This document shows positions 53,567 through 62,423 of a DNA stretch of 64,000 bases, piece after piece (the stretch's first letter is position 1; every line of letters begins with the position of its first letter). The notes beneath the pieces were generated by a model. The model saw nothing but the letters and a program-made list of their open reading frames with translations, did no database searches and was not told where the DNA came from. Where the stretch lies: positions 434,001 through 498,000 of the forward strand of contig NZ_JACWZZ010000003.1 in the NCBI RefSeq assembly GCF_014698995.1. Direction: 5' to 3'. Both the position numbers and the translations under genes were made by a program. The stretch is from Hymenobacter duratus. GTDB lineage: Bacteria > Bacteroidota > Bacteroidia > Cytophagales > Hymenobacteraceae.

Positions 53567-54106
53567 ATGAAACCGTTTCTGCTTGCCTCCCTCCTGCTGA
53601 CTCTGGCCGCCTGCAGCTCCACCGAACGGGAGTCGTCGGGCCGGGGCATGGCCGAAACCATTCCGGCCGATATCAAGAGTGAGCAGTCGACGACGGAAAC
53701 CGTGGGCGAAACCGGCCGCAGCCACGGCTATATCCGGCGCTTCTACCAGCAGGGCGGGCAGTATTTTGTGGACGTGGACTACATCCAGTTTCTGAGCGGT
53801 GAGGCCGCCGTGGCCGCCGCCCGCCGCAAAGGCGACGCAGCCGTGGACGTAGTGAACGGCGACACCGTGTACTCGGTCTTCAACGACTACTACATCGTCA
53901 ACGACAATACGCAGGTGCGTACGCTACGGCTGGCTGAGGAGGCGAAATTCACGTTCTGGCGCACCGGCGAAAACGGGCTGGAACGTTACCCGGCTACTGC
54001 CGCCAAAGTGCAGGCCAATGTGCCCAAGGTGCTTACTCTCTCCCCCTTCATCATTGAAACCAAGCAAGGCGTGGTAACCAGCTTGGCAGAGCAATACGTG
54101 CCGTAA
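53567..54106 (+). CDS. hypothetical lipoprotein
   Basis: The 179-residue product starts at the ATG at 53567. The longer frame overlaps the previous gene and is dropped. It has a lipobox signal (KPFLLASLLLTLAACSSTER, Cys at residue 16). The mature part (GYIRRFYQQGGQYFVDVDYI, then NDYYIVNDNTQVRTLRLAEE) looks like a small beta-sandwich protein; similar proteins occur in Cytophagales. Function unknown. Confidence 0.75.
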   Translation: MKPFLLASLLLTLAACSSTERESSGRGMAETIPADIKSEQSTTETVGETGRSHGYIRRFYQQGGQYFVDVDYIQFLSGEAAVAAARRKGDAAVDVVNGDTVYSVFNDYYIVNDNTQVRTLRLAEEAKFTFWRTGENGLERYPATAAKVQANVPKVLTLSPFIIETKQGVVTSLAEQYVP

Positions 54107-54193
54107 CGGGCACAGAACGGCAGGAAAAGTTGGCTTTCAGAGCGGACGGTGCGTGTAGAAGAACACCTAATCCTTTCCTGAAAAACCACAACT

Positions 54194-54455
54194 ATGGAAA
54201 CCAACGCCCCCCTCCCAGACTCCCGAAGAAAATGATGACCGCACCGCCTAGGCTGCCAAGGGCCAGCAGGATAGCGATACAGTAGGCCAGAGCAGCGGCC
54301 GCCCCAGCTACGGCAGCTACAAGTTCAACTTCGACGACGAACAAGGCGACGAAGGCGGCTCCGGCAGCGCCTCTTCCGCCACCAGCGGAGCCCCGCGCGA
54401 ATCATCAGAAGACGACAAACAGAAGTTCGCTGCCACGCAACAAAACGCCCTCTGA
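54194..54455 (+). pseudogene. decayed small acidic protein gene
   Basis: The start METNAPLPDS shifts frame near 54227 (to PEENDDRTA), meets an in-frame TAG at about 54248, then continues as a long clean frame with SYGSYKFNFDDEQGDEGGSG and a stop at 54453-54455. Together these would encode an acidic, Gly/Ser-rich protein of about 87 residues. With one frameshift and one stop it is probably broken, unless the sequence has errors. Confidence 0.55.
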
Positions 54456-54490
54456 GCCAATGCTCAGAGGGCGTTTTTGTTGCGTGGCAG
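54429..54490. terminator. long bidirectional terminator hairpin
   Basis: The arms 54429-54457 and 54462-54490 pair over ~28 bp with one extra base (centre GCCCTCTGAGC-CAAT-GCTCAGAGGGC, then T-runs). It overlaps the stop of the decayed gene and serves the convergent amidase gene too. Confidence 0.85.
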
Positions 54491-54509
54491 TCAGAAAAAG
54501 TGACGGTAC

Positions 54510-56138
54510 TTAGCCGACGAACGGCGCCCGGAACTCGGGAGCCTTGCGCTGCTTCGAGGCCTGCTCATAGGCATAAGCCACAGCCAGCAGCACCGGCTCC
54601 TGGTACGCGCCGCCCACAAACGACAGCCCCACCGGCAGGCCGTGCGCCTGCCCCATCGGGACGGTGATGTGCGGGTAGCCGGCCATGGCCGCGGGCGCGG
54701 AAAAGCCGGGGCCTTTCCAGGAGTCGCCGTTGATAAGGTCGAGGCAGGGCGCGGGGCTGTTGGTGACGGCTACTAGGGCATCGAGGCGGTTTTCGCGCAG
54801 CACGGCATCCAGAGCAGCCCGCGCCCCGTTGTGCGACTTGCGCAGGGCCGCCTGGTATTTGGCGCTTTTCAGCCCGTCGGTTTTCTCGGAAGCTTCCAGA
54901 ATTTCCTGCTGGAAAAAGGGCATAGCCTTCGCCTTGTTGGCAGCGTTGAAGCGGATGACATCGGCCAGTGTTTTGACGGATGCACCAGCCCCGGTCAGGT
55001 ACTTATTCAGACCATCCTTGAACTCGTAGAGCAGCACGTCATATTCCGCCTCGCCGAGCGGGTCAGTAAGTTTCTCCACTTCTACTTCCACTACGGTAGC
55101 GCCTTGGGCCCGGAGCAGCTCCACGGCCGCCTGCAGCAGCGGAATGGCGTCGGAATTGCCTTGCAGATGGTTTTTCTCGACGCCAAGGCGCTTTCCTTTC
55201 AGGCCATTGACATCCAGAAATTTCGTGTAGTCGGGCTGCGCTTTGCCGGCGCTTTCCTGCGTTACGGCGTCGGCGGCATCTACTCCGGCCAGAGCGCCCA
55301 GCAGCAGCGCCGCGTCGCGGACGGTGCGGGCCATGGGGCCGGCCGTATCCTGGGTGGCCGAAATAGGGATGATGCCGGAGCGGCTCAGCAGGCCCACCGT
55401 GGGCTTGATGCCCACCACCCCGCTGCACGAAGCCGGCGACACCACCGAGCCGTCGGTTTCGGTGCCGATGGCCACCGCGCACAGATTGGCGGCCACCGCC
55501 GCGCCCGAGCCCGAGCTGGACCCGCTGGGCGTCCGGTCGAGGATGTACGGGTTTTTGGTCTGCCCGCCCCTGCTGCTCCAGCCGCTGGTGCTGCGCGTGG
55601 AGCGGAAGTTGGCCCACTCGCTCAGGTTGGTTTTGCCCAGCACAATAGCGCCCGCCTCGCGCAGCTTTTTGATGATGAAAGCATCCTGCGCGGCCTTGTG
55701 CCCGGCCAGCGCCACCGAGCCAGCGGTGGTTTGCTGCTGGTCGGCGGTATCAATATTGTCTTTGATGAGCACCGGAATGCCGTGGAGCGGGCCGCGCAGC
55801 TTGCCGGCTTTGCGCTCCTGGTCCAGCTGGTCGGCTATGGCCAGGGCATCGGGGTTGGTTTCCAGCACTGCTTTCAGCGTCGGGCCGGCCTTGTCGATGG
55901 CCGCAATGCGCTTCAGGTAAAGCTCCGTAATAGCTCGTGCGGTCCGCTTGCCGCTGCGCATCATGTCCTGCAGTTCCGCAATGGTGGCTTCATGCAGCTC
56001 GAAAGCCTCAGCCGGAGCGGCGTCAGTAGCCGCCGCCGCTCCAACGGGCTTTTCCTGCGACGAGCAGGCATCGAGCGAAAACGTAGAAAGTGCCAGGCCC
56101 GCCAGGGAGCTGTTGCGCAGGAATATTCTTCGGTTCAT
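54510..56138 (-). CDS. amidase-signature family hydrolase, exported
   Basis: The 542-residue product starts at the ATG at 56138. Upstream codons belong to other DNA. It begins MNRRIFLRNSSLAGLALSTF then SLDACSSQE, a Tat-like signal with a possible lipobox Cys. The amidase-signature core is intact: GIPVLIKDNIDTADQQQTTA (catalytic Lys), TPSGSSSGSGAAVAANLCAV (catalytic Ser-Ser-Lys region) and ETDGSVVSPASCSGVVGIKP. It hydrolyses an amide bond; related proteins include peptide amidases. No neighbour suggests the substrate. Confidence 0.88.
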   Translation of the reverse strand: MNRRIFLRNSSLAGLALSTFSLDACSSQEKPVGAAAATDAAPAEAFELHEATIAELQDMMRSGKRTARAITELYLKRIAAIDKAGPTLKAVLETNPDALAIADQLDQERKAGKLRGPLHGIPVLIKDNIDTADQQQTTAGSVALAGHKAAQDAFIIKKLREAGAIVLGKTNLSEWANFRSTRSTSGWSSRGGQTKNPYILDRTPSGSSSGSGAAVAANLCAVAIGTETDGSVVSPASCSGVVGIKPTVGLLSRSGIIPISATQDTAGPMARTVRDAALLLGALAGVDAADAVTQESAGKAQPDYTKFLDVNGLKGKRLGVEKNHLQGNSDAIPLLQAAVELLRAQGATVVEVEVEKLTDPLGEAEYDVLLYEFKDGLNKYLTGAGASVKTLADVIRFNAANKAKAMPFFQQEILEASEKTDGLKSAKYQAALRKSHNGARAALDAVLRENRLDALVAVTNSPAPCLDLINGDSWKGPGFSAPAAMAGYPHITVPMGQAHGLPVGLSFVGGAYQEPVLLAVAYAYEQASKQRKAPEFRAPFVG

Positions 56139-56203
56139 TGGGGAATTTTTCGGGCAAGATAGAGCAGGAAAGCGGCTGCAGTACAGGGCCGTTTCCAAGT
56201 AAC

Positions 56204-56377
56204 TCAGGAAGCCGATGATTCGAGCGGCTTGGGCCGGTTGCGCTGGCACTTTTCGCCGCAGTATTTCACCTCGTCCCAGCTGTTGCGCCACTTCTTGCGG
56301 TACTCGAAAGGGCGGCCGCAGGTGAGGCAGATTTTGGTGGGCAGATTTCCTTTGGTGGGCTTTTTCGGGCTGGGCAT
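56204..56377 (-). CDS. DUF2256 small zinc-ribbon-like protein
   Basis: The 57-residue product starts at the ATG at 56377. It shows GNLPTKICLTCGRPFEYRKK followed by WRNSWDEVKYCGEKCQRNRP. Two CxxC-like pairs should bind zinc. This matches DUF2256, a short widespread protein of unknown function. It lies 65 bp upstream of the amidase gene on the same strand. Confidence 0.85.
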   Translation of the reverse strand: MPSPKKPTKGNLPTKICLTCGRPFEYRKKWRNSWDEVKYCGEKCQRNRPKPLESSAS

Positions 56378-56553
56378 TTTGCTGCAGATTGAGCCAGCAC
56401 AACCGTTCGGATCCGCAATAGTTGGCCTGTAGCTGACATATCCACCGTTTCCGTTCGGGCCGCTACACCTTTTTCCGGCCCCTGTATCTGGCCGGTCTAC
56501 ACCTTCAGCATACTGGTTTTCCAACTGCTTCCGGCTGCTTGCGGCACCATCCC

Positions 56554-56586
56554 AAAAAAGGCTGCCCGGTGAGGGCAGCCTTTTTT
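56554..56586 (-). terminator. terminator of the PAS-protein gene
   Basis: An AAAAAAGGCTGCCC stem with loop GGTGA and GGGCAGCCTTTTTT lies 19 bp past the stop of the PAS gene; it works on either strand. Confidence 0.85.
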
Positions 56587-56604
56587 GATGATTTACGGGT
56601 CTGG

Positions 56605-57141
56605 CTATTCGGCCAGACGCTGGCGCAATTCGTGTACCTCGCGCTCCAACTCCAGGTTGCGGAATGTCACTTTCACTTCCAGGTCAGCATAAGCGCGCTC
56701 CAGTTCCTGCTCGCGGTGGCGCAGCGCAAACTCCGTTTCCTTCTGGTCCTGAATGTCGGTGCAGGTACCGTACCACTGCTTTATCTGGCCGTTTTCGTCG
56801 AACTGAGCCTGCGCCTGGCCCAAAAACCAACGGTAGCCGCCTTCCTTGGATTTAAACCGATATTCTATTTCGTAGAACTCGCCGGTAGCCAGCGAATGGC
56901 CCCACACGTCGCGGGCCCGCTGCCGGTCGTCGGGGTGCAGCAGATTGTTCCACATATCGGGGCCCACACTATCGGCGAGGGTGTAGCCCGTGAAATCCGT
57001 CCAGCGCTGGTTGAAATAGGTGTGTGAACCGGTGGGGTCCGTGAACCAGACCAGCTGGGGGATAAAATCGGCCAGAAAGCGCAGTTGTTCATCAGCCTGC
57101 TGGCGCAGTTGTTCCTCGTTGGAAATGGATGCGGCGTTCAT
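56605..57141 (-). CDS. PAS-domain protein without output domain
   Basis: The 178-residue product has one PAS/PAC domain (~15-135: QLVWFTDPTGSHTYFNQRWT, DFTGYTLADSVGPDMWNNLL, EYRFKSKEGGYRWFLGQAQA), then a coiled coil (ALRHREQELERAYADLEVKV) to the end. No kinase, cyclase or receiver follows. It may be a stand-alone sensor acting by protein contact, or a fragment of a former histidine kinase. The small protein 12 bp upstream is probably co-transcribed. Confidence 0.85.
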   Translation of the reverse strand: MNAASISNEEQLRQQADEQLRFLADFIPQLVWFTDPTGSHTYFNQRWTDFTGYTLADSVGPDMWNNLLHPDDRQRARDVWGHSLATGEFYEIEYRFKSKEGGYRWFLGQAQAQFDENGQIKQWYGTCTDIQDQKETEFALRHREQELERAYADLEVKVTFRNLELEREVHELRQRLAE

Positions 57142-57152
57142 GCAATGAAAGC

Positions 57153-57515
57153 TTAACAGGGCCGGGCGAGCTGAATTTCCATGCCCGACTGAAAGTAGAG
57201 GTTGAGTTGACTATGCTGGCCGTCGGTGGAGCGACGCAGCCGCGTAATCAGGGCGCGGGTGCCTTCCTGCAGTAGCTGCAGTTCCAGATAAGGCCGGTTC
57301 AGCAGGGAGTCGCGCTCCATGCTCCAATGGCCCGAATCCTGCAGCTCAGGGGCGTGCACCTGCACCGTACCGGGGCGCAGCAGAAACTTCGTGGCCCGCG
57401 CCAGCGAGGTATCGGGGCTGTTACGGTTCAGTACCCGGTCAGCCACGCACCAGTCGCCAGTGAGGTATTCCTCGGGCATCTGCTGCAAGTTGACATCGAA
57501 TAAGACTTCAGACAT
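57153..57515 (-). CDS. small cytoplasmic hypothetical protein
   Basis: The 120-residue product has no signal peptide or membrane helix. It shows VLFDVNLQQMPEEYLTGDWC near the start and STDGQHSQLNLYFQSGMEIQ near the end, suggesting a small lipocalin-like beta barrel. No family recognised. It sits 12 bp from the PAS gene on the same strand, so both may share a promoter. Confidence 0.6.
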   Translation of the reverse strand: MSEVLFDVNLQQMPEEYLTGDWCVADRVLNRNSPDTSLARATKFLLRPGTVQVHAPELQDSGHWSMERDSLLNRPYLELQLLQEGTRALITRLRRSTDGQHSQLNLYFQSGMEIQLARPC

Positions 57516-57711
57516 AAAATGAGGGTAGGCGGAAACAACGGTAGTACATCTTCATCACAACCCAACAGCTATATGCGTATTGCTGCCAAGGCATAAAACT
57601 ATGAAAGAGTTCAATTATTCCGTCATTTTCAGCACGTAAGCTGGGCAGTATCTTTATACTCAGTCAATTGATTTATTCCACCATCTCGTACGCTCAGCAG
57701 CACACATACCG

Positions 57712-59880
57712 CTATTCCGATTCGCTGAGTTTTTTGGCCAGCGGCTTCGGCACGCCGGCGCTGTTGAGCAGACCACTTACCAGCCCTTGCCGCCACAGCG
57801 AGAATACGGAATAGCGCAGCTCCCGCCGGGAGGCCATCTGTCCGGTTTTCAGGTCCTGGCCCGGTTGCCGGGGGTTGTTGTCGCGCAGGAAGATTCCATT
57901 GGCCAGCGACGTTTCTATGCGGTGCAGCACACCCGGCTTGTTCTTTTTATTGAGCAGCTCCAGCTTCAGGTCGCGGTATTCGGCCCACATGGTCCCTTGG
58001 GCCTGTGCCCGGCCCAGTTGCATTTCGAATCGAATGCGCTGGATCTGGCCACTCCGAAACCGGATGCCGCGCGTGGGTACCACCATGGGATTCAGGGCCG
58101 CCAGGGGTGTGGACGTGAAGCTGCCCTGCACCGTGTGGCGGCCGTTGGGGTCGAGCAGATTAGCGCGCAACACCATACGAGCACGGCTCTGCTTCTGGAG
58201 CACACCCGTAGCCTCGCCCGTAAGCGGGCGCGCGGCGCTCATGTGGCGGGGGTCGTTGCTGAAGTTGCGGAGGGTGCCCGTGAACTGCTGAATGCCCATT
58301 ACGCCAGCCTGTGCGCTGCGCGGAGAACGGTAGCTCATCCGGATACCGGCATCCTGAATGCGCACTTGGCGCACGTCTACCCGGAACGGCAGCCGGCCCA
58401 CAGCATCGGGGGTAGCAATAGAATTTTTGGGGTTGACAGGAAAGCGGCCGTCGCTCATGGTCACGATGCGCGCGCCTTTCAGCTCCAGCTGACGGGCCTG
58501 CAGGTTGCCCTGGCGCAGCAGCGCCGCAAAGTCAAGCGCCTGCACGTTCAGCTCAGGCAGCCGCACCGTAACGTGGGCGGTTTGGTGTCCTTTGCGCCGC
58601 GCCAGCTCCGCTACTGTCATGGTAGGGGCTACCCGCACCATTCGGAGCGCCAGCAGCCCCCGGCGCGTATCAGCCCGCAATGCCTCACAGGCCAACTGAT
58701 AATACGGCGCGTTGAGCGCGGCGTAAGCGCGGCCGGTCTGCAGCGTCCAGGCACGCGCATAATACAGATAGCCCGGGGCGCTGTAGGTCTGCGGGCTTAG
58801 GTGCAGGCCGCTACCGGTCAGGCGAATATCGTGGACGGCCGGGGCCCATTTGGTACCGGCCACCCGCACGCCGGCTCCCGCCACCCGCACGCCGCCCACC
58901 AGAATGCGCGGCAGATAGGCGGCCAGCAATTTGTGCGGCGGCGGCGCTACGGTAGGAAGCGTGACAGCCAGCCGCCCGCCCAACAGCACCAGCGAATCGG
59001 CGCGGAGAGTGCCGCGGGCCAGCGCCGCCGCCCGCAGGCCCAGCAGTCTGGCGTCGGAAACATCCAGATCAATGCGGGCAGCGGGGCTGCGCTGTGCACT
59101 GACGGGCTGCAGCGGCACTAACCGAAGGCCACCTACTAGCACCTGTTGGGACTCGGAGGAAAAAGTACCGCGCTGCAGCTGCATCAGGTGCCCGGGCAGC
59201 CGTGCTACCACCTGCCCCAGTTCCACCTGCACCTGCCGGGCATAACCGAGCCGGCTGGTATCGGCGGCGCCGGCAGCACTCAGCAGCAGGTCGCGGGCTT
59301 GCAGAGTAGCTTGTTCAATCTGTCCTTTGGCGCGGTGCAAGGTACCGTAGCGCACCCGCACGCGCCGAAGCGCTACAAAGCCCAACTGCAGCCCCGGCAG
59401 CCCAAGCGGCAGACGGGAATAGAGCGGTTTGCCGGAGCCGGATGTAGCCGGCAGCCGCGCCAGCCGCACCTGCGCCGAATCGGCCACTACACTATCAACA
59501 GGCACTACTTGCCGCCGCAGCACAGCCAGCAGCCCCACGCCGCTCACCCGCAGCTCCCCTAAGTCGAGGCGCAGCTCGGGTAGGGCAGCCGTATCGGCGG
59601 GCGCACCGGCACGAGTACGCAGCTGTACTCCCCGAACGGTAGCGCTGCGCTTCCAGAGGCTGGTTTCCAGCTCTTTGATGGACAGCTCGTAGCGGCCGTT
59701 GCTGGCTTTTGTCACCTGTCTTTCCAGCGCACGCCGCAGCCAGGGGTCCAGAAAAAACACCACGGCTACCACGGCAGCTACTACCAGCCCCAGCAGAAGC
59801 CACAGGACGGTTTTGCCCCACCGGCGGCGCGGCGCAGTGGTGGCAGGAGCAGCGGAAGAGACGGTTGATGAAGCGGACAC
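57712..59880 (-). CDS. AsmA/DUF748-like large membrane-anchored protein
   Basis: The 722-residue product has one N-terminal transmembrane helix (TVLWLLLGLVVAAVVAVVFF) and a long periplasmic part rich in beta strands (GRYELSIKELETSLWKRSAT, RDLKLELLNKKNKPGVLHRI). This layout is typical of AsmA-like or DUF748 proteins, which help carry lipids or maintain the outer membrane. No signal for another fold. It stands alone between a hypothetical gene and the divergent 2H phosphoesterase gene. Confidence 0.65.
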   Translation of the reverse strand: MSASSTVSSAAPATTAPRRRWGKTVLWLLLGLVVAAVVAVVFFLDPWLRRALERQVTKASNGRYELSIKELETSLWKRSATVRGVQLRTRAGAPADTAALPELRLDLGELRVSGVGLLAVLRRQVVPVDSVVADSAQVRLARLPATSGSGKPLYSRLPLGLPGLQLGFVALRRVRVRYGTLHRAKGQIEQATLQARDLLLSAAGAADTSRLGYARQVQVELGQVVARLPGHLMQLQRGTFSSESQQVLVGGLRLVPLQPVSAQRSPAARIDLDVSDARLLGLRAAALARGTLRADSLVLLGGRLAVTLPTVAPPPHKLLAAYLPRILVGGVRVAGAGVRVAGTKWAPAVHDIRLTGSGLHLSPQTYSAPGYLYYARAWTLQTGRAYAALNAPYYQLACEALRADTRRGLLALRMVRVAPTMTVAELARRKGHQTAHVTVRLPELNVQALDFAALLRQGNLQARQLELKGARIVTMSDGRFPVNPKNSIATPDAVGRLPFRVDVRQVRIQDAGIRMSYRSPRSAQAGVMGIQQFTGTLRNFSNDPRHMSAARPLTGEATGVLQKQSRARMVLRANLLDPNGRHTVQGSFTSTPLAALNPMVVPTRGIRFRSGQIQRIRFEMQLGRAQAQGTMWAEYRDLKLELLNKKNKPGVLHRIETSLANGIFLRDNNPRQPGQDLKTGQMASRRELRYSVFSLWRQGLVSGLLNSAGVPKPLAKKLSESE

Positions 59881-60256
59881 AGATGGGTACTAGTCATCCG
59901 CTTACGGAAAAGCTACTTATCATGGCTAAGTCAGCCCGGTTTTTGGTGCGTGTGGGCTCCCCGTCGTGCTGGCAGCCGCGTATACAGTCGGATATTCTAC
60001 CTTAGCCGCCAAGTCTTCCGTTTTTCGTTTTCCTACTATGGCTCTTTTCTTCCCCAATACAGGCAACTCACCGCCGGCCTCTTTTCACCACTCGTGCCAG
60101 CATTACGGAAGCCCGGCAGACAGGCTGCTTTCCGGGCAAAGCAGAGGCAAAAGCGCCGGGTAACACCTGCACGTATCGTACAGCCCTACCGAAACTCCCA
60201 TGGCAGCCTGTCGGGCATAAGCCAACCAATAGTGCGTGTTACCTGTTAGAGAACCA
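59881..60256. other. 376-bp gap without a recognisable gene
   Basis: This divergent region between the AsmA-like and 2H phosphoesterase genes probably holds both promoters. I see no strong ORF, hairpin or repeat. A 42-codon frame at 60,037 has no protein-like features. Confidence 0.6.
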
Positions 60257-60871
60257 ATGCTCGCCATCACCTCCCTTCTGAATGCCCAGAGCGCGGAGCG
60301 TATCAACCGCCTCATCAAAAGCCTGGAAACCGAGTTTGGGCTCGACGATGTGCAGGCTACCCCCGATCCGCACATCACCTACCAACTGGCCGGCGTGCGC
60401 AAGCTCTCCGCCCTGAAACAGGTGCTGCGCGATGTGGCCCACTCTACGCGGCCCTTTGTGGCGCATACTACCGGCCTGGGCGTGTTTCCAGGGCCCAATC
60501 CGGTTATCTACATTCCGGTACTGCGCTCCGACGACCTCAACCAGCTGCACCACCGCATTCTGCAGGTTACGGTGCCGCTGTGCCTGCGTACCGACAAATT
60601 CAGCGGGCCCGACTGCTGGCTGCCGCATATTTCCCTGGCCCTGCACGACACCACGCCGGAGCTGTTGGGCCCCGTGATGCAATACCTCAACCAGCATACC
60701 TTCAACCTGAAGCTGACCATCAACAACATCGCCATTCTGCGGCAGGAAGGCGAGCTGTTTGTGCAGGAAAAGCGCTTTGCGTTTGAAGGACACAAGCACG
60801 ATTTGGTGCCCACGCTGTTTGAGAGGCCCGCACCGCCGCAGGGAAATCCGGAGCTTTCCTGCGAGGCCTAA
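60257..60871 (+). CDS. 2H phosphoesterase (2'-5' RNA ligase-like) protein
   Basis: The 204-residue product starts at the ATG at 60257; a GTG 7 codons upstream is possible. The two family motifs HxT/S are present: PDPHITYQLAG and WLPHISLALHD, about 95 residues apart. These proteins cut or join small RNA or cyclic phosphates. No linked gene hints at a substrate. The following small membrane gene is about 100 bp downstream on the same strand. Confidence 0.8.
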   Translation: MLAITSLLNAQSAERINRLIKSLETEFGLDDVQATPDPHITYQLAGVRKLSALKQVLRDVAHSTRPFVAHTTGLGVFPGPNPVIYIPVLRSDDLNQLHHRILQVTVPLCLRTDKFSGPDCWLPHISLALHDTTPELLGPVMQYLNQHTFNLKLTINNIAILRQEGELFVQEKRFAFEGHKHDLVPTLFERPAPPQGNPELSCEA

Positions 60872-60971
60872 TCGGCCGGCACTGCAATTTTTCGCACGGT
60901 GGCGCGGCATTTCCGCCGTTGCCGCCGACCTTTACCGCTCACCTCTCCACCTCACCTACTGATTTCTGCTT

Positions 60972-61436
60972 ATGTACTCAACCGTACTGCTGCTACACTC
61001 CTGGACGCGCTGGCTCGTCCTCGTTTTCGGTTTGATTGCCATTTTCCGGGCCTTTTCGGGCTGGCAGGGCCGCAAACCCTTTGTGGGTGCCGACAATGGC
61101 ATGGGCGCTGCTTTCGTAGGCTCTATGCACCTGCAGCTGCTGCTCGGTCTGATTCTGTATTTCGGCCTGAGCCCGTTCGGAATGAAGGCCTTTGAAACAG
61201 CCGGCGGCGCCGTGATGAAAGACCCAACAGGCCGTTTTTGGGGCGTCGAGCATCTGGTGGGCATGCTGCTGGCCGTAGTAGCCGCGCAAGTCGGCCGCAC
61301 GCTGTCCAAGAAGACCATTGACCCCGTCCTCAAGCACAAAAAAGCCTTCACCTGGTTTCTGATTGCGCTGCTGCTGGTGCTGGTGATGATTCCGTGGGGA
61401 ATCTGGAATCCGGAGCGCCCTGCGTTCCGCCTCTAG
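60972..61436 (+). CDS. small four-helix membrane protein
   Basis: The 154-residue product has about four membrane helices and starts MYSTVLLLHSWTRWLVLVFG. His residues recur in or near the helices (LLLHSWTRW, GSMHLQLLLG, GVEHLVGMLL), which would suit heme or quinone binding as in cytochrome b-like proteins, but this is only suggestive. The C-terminus is PERPAFRL. It is common in Cytophagales by my memory, without known function. Confidence 0.6.
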   Translation: MYSTVLLLHSWTRWLVLVFGLIAIFRAFSGWQGRKPFVGADNGMGAAFVGSMHLQLLLGLILYFGLSPFGMKAFETAGGAVMKDPTGRFWGVEHLVGMLLAVVAAQVGRTLSKKTIDPVLKHKKAFTWFLIALLLVLVMIPWGIWNPERPAFRL

Positions 61437-61439
61437 GCA

Positions 61440-61511
61440 CTACGAGTTAGCCCTAATAAAAAAGCCCCCTGAAATCATTCAGGGGGCTTTTTTATTAGGG
61501 CTAACTCGTAG
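61440..61511. terminator. perfect 34-bp bidirectional terminator
   Basis: The arms 61440-61473 and 61478-61511 are perfect complements over 34 bp with a 4-base loop (ATCA). The core AAAAAAGCCCCCTGAA / TTCAGGGGGCTTTTTT is a classic terminator, and the outer 18 bp extend it. It lies between convergent genes, ending one base before the SDR stop codon. Confidence 0.95.
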
Positions 61512-61512
61512 C

Positions 61513-62274
61513 TTACAGGAACATGCCGCCCGAAGCCTCCAGACGCTGAGCGTTGATCCAGCGCGCTTCTTCGGTGCAGAGGAAGGCTACCACCGGCCCA
61601 ATATCATCGGGCAGGCCCACGCGGCCCAGCGCCGTGACGCTGGCCAGGTGCTCGTTGATCTGCTCATCGTCGCGGACCCGGCCACCCCCGAAGTCGGTTT
61701 CAATGGCGCCCGGCGCTACAATATTTACGGCGATACCACGGCTTCCTAGCTCCTTCGCCTGGTAGCGGGTCAGTACCTCCATAGCCCCTTTCATGCTGGC
61801 ATAAGCCGAGGAGCCAGGGTTGGCGAACCGCGCCAGACCTGACGAGATATTAATAATGCGGCCTCCGTCGTTGAGCAGCGGCAACGCCTTTTGAGTCAGG
61901 AAGAAAGGCCCTTTGAAGTGAATATTCAGCATTTCATCGAACTGCTGCTCCGTGGTTTCGGCATAAGGGGCATAGAGCCCGGTACCGGCGTTGTTGATGA
62001 GAAAATCGAACCGGCTGGTGCCGAAGATGTCGTTCAGCGTAGTCTTTACTTGCTCCAGAAAACCGTCGAAGCTGCTCACGTTGGAAGCATCGAGCTGCAG
62101 GGCGGCGGCTTTGCGGCCCAAGGCCTGTAATTCGGCCACTACCGCTTCGGCTTCATCCTTTTTGCTGTGGTAGGTCAGCATGATATCGAGGCCTTTCTGG
62201 GCCAGGTGCTGGGCCATGTTTTTGCCGAGGCCGCGGCTGCCGCCCGTTACCAGGGCTATTTTGGTGGTACTCAT
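61513..62274 (-). CDS. short-chain dehydrogenase/reductase
   Basis: The 253-residue product has VTGGSRGLGKNMAQHLAQKG, NNAG, an active-site serine in IINISSGLARFA, YASMKGA (intact YxxxK) and a C-terminal RLEASGGMFL. It is an NAD(P)-dependent oxidoreductase of the FabG/glucose-dehydrogenase-like type with unknown substrate. An AraC-type regulator is encoded about 570 bp upstream on the same strand, a common pairing for SDRs of this type. Confidence 0.85.
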   Translation of the reverse strand: MSTTKIALVTGGSRGLGKNMAQHLAQKGLDIMLTYHSKKDEAEAVVAELQALGRKAAALQLDASNVSSFDGFLEQVKTTLNDIFGTSRFDFLINNAGTGLYAPYAETTEQQFDEMLNIHFKGPFFLTQKALPLLNDGGRIINISSGLARFANPGSSAYASMKGAMEVLTRYQAKELGSRGIAVNIVAPGAIETDFGGGRVRDDEQINEHLASVTALGRVGLPDDIGPVVAFLCTEEARWINAQRLEASGGMFL

Positions 62275-62423
62275 AAGAAATCTTAGGTTACGTGATACCG
62301 CAAAGTTCCAGAGAATGAGCCGCTGTTTTCTGGTGAGTAGTTCAGATTAAATGGTGACAGGTTCCGGTGTTTCTCTTTGTTATATCTTACCCATCCAAAT
62401 TGTGACGACTTTCCAACTTTTAT

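Noticed and set aside
60037..60165. 42-codon ORF in the gap before the 2H phosphoesterase gene
   Set aside because: No signal, domain or ribosome binding site; composition looks random.
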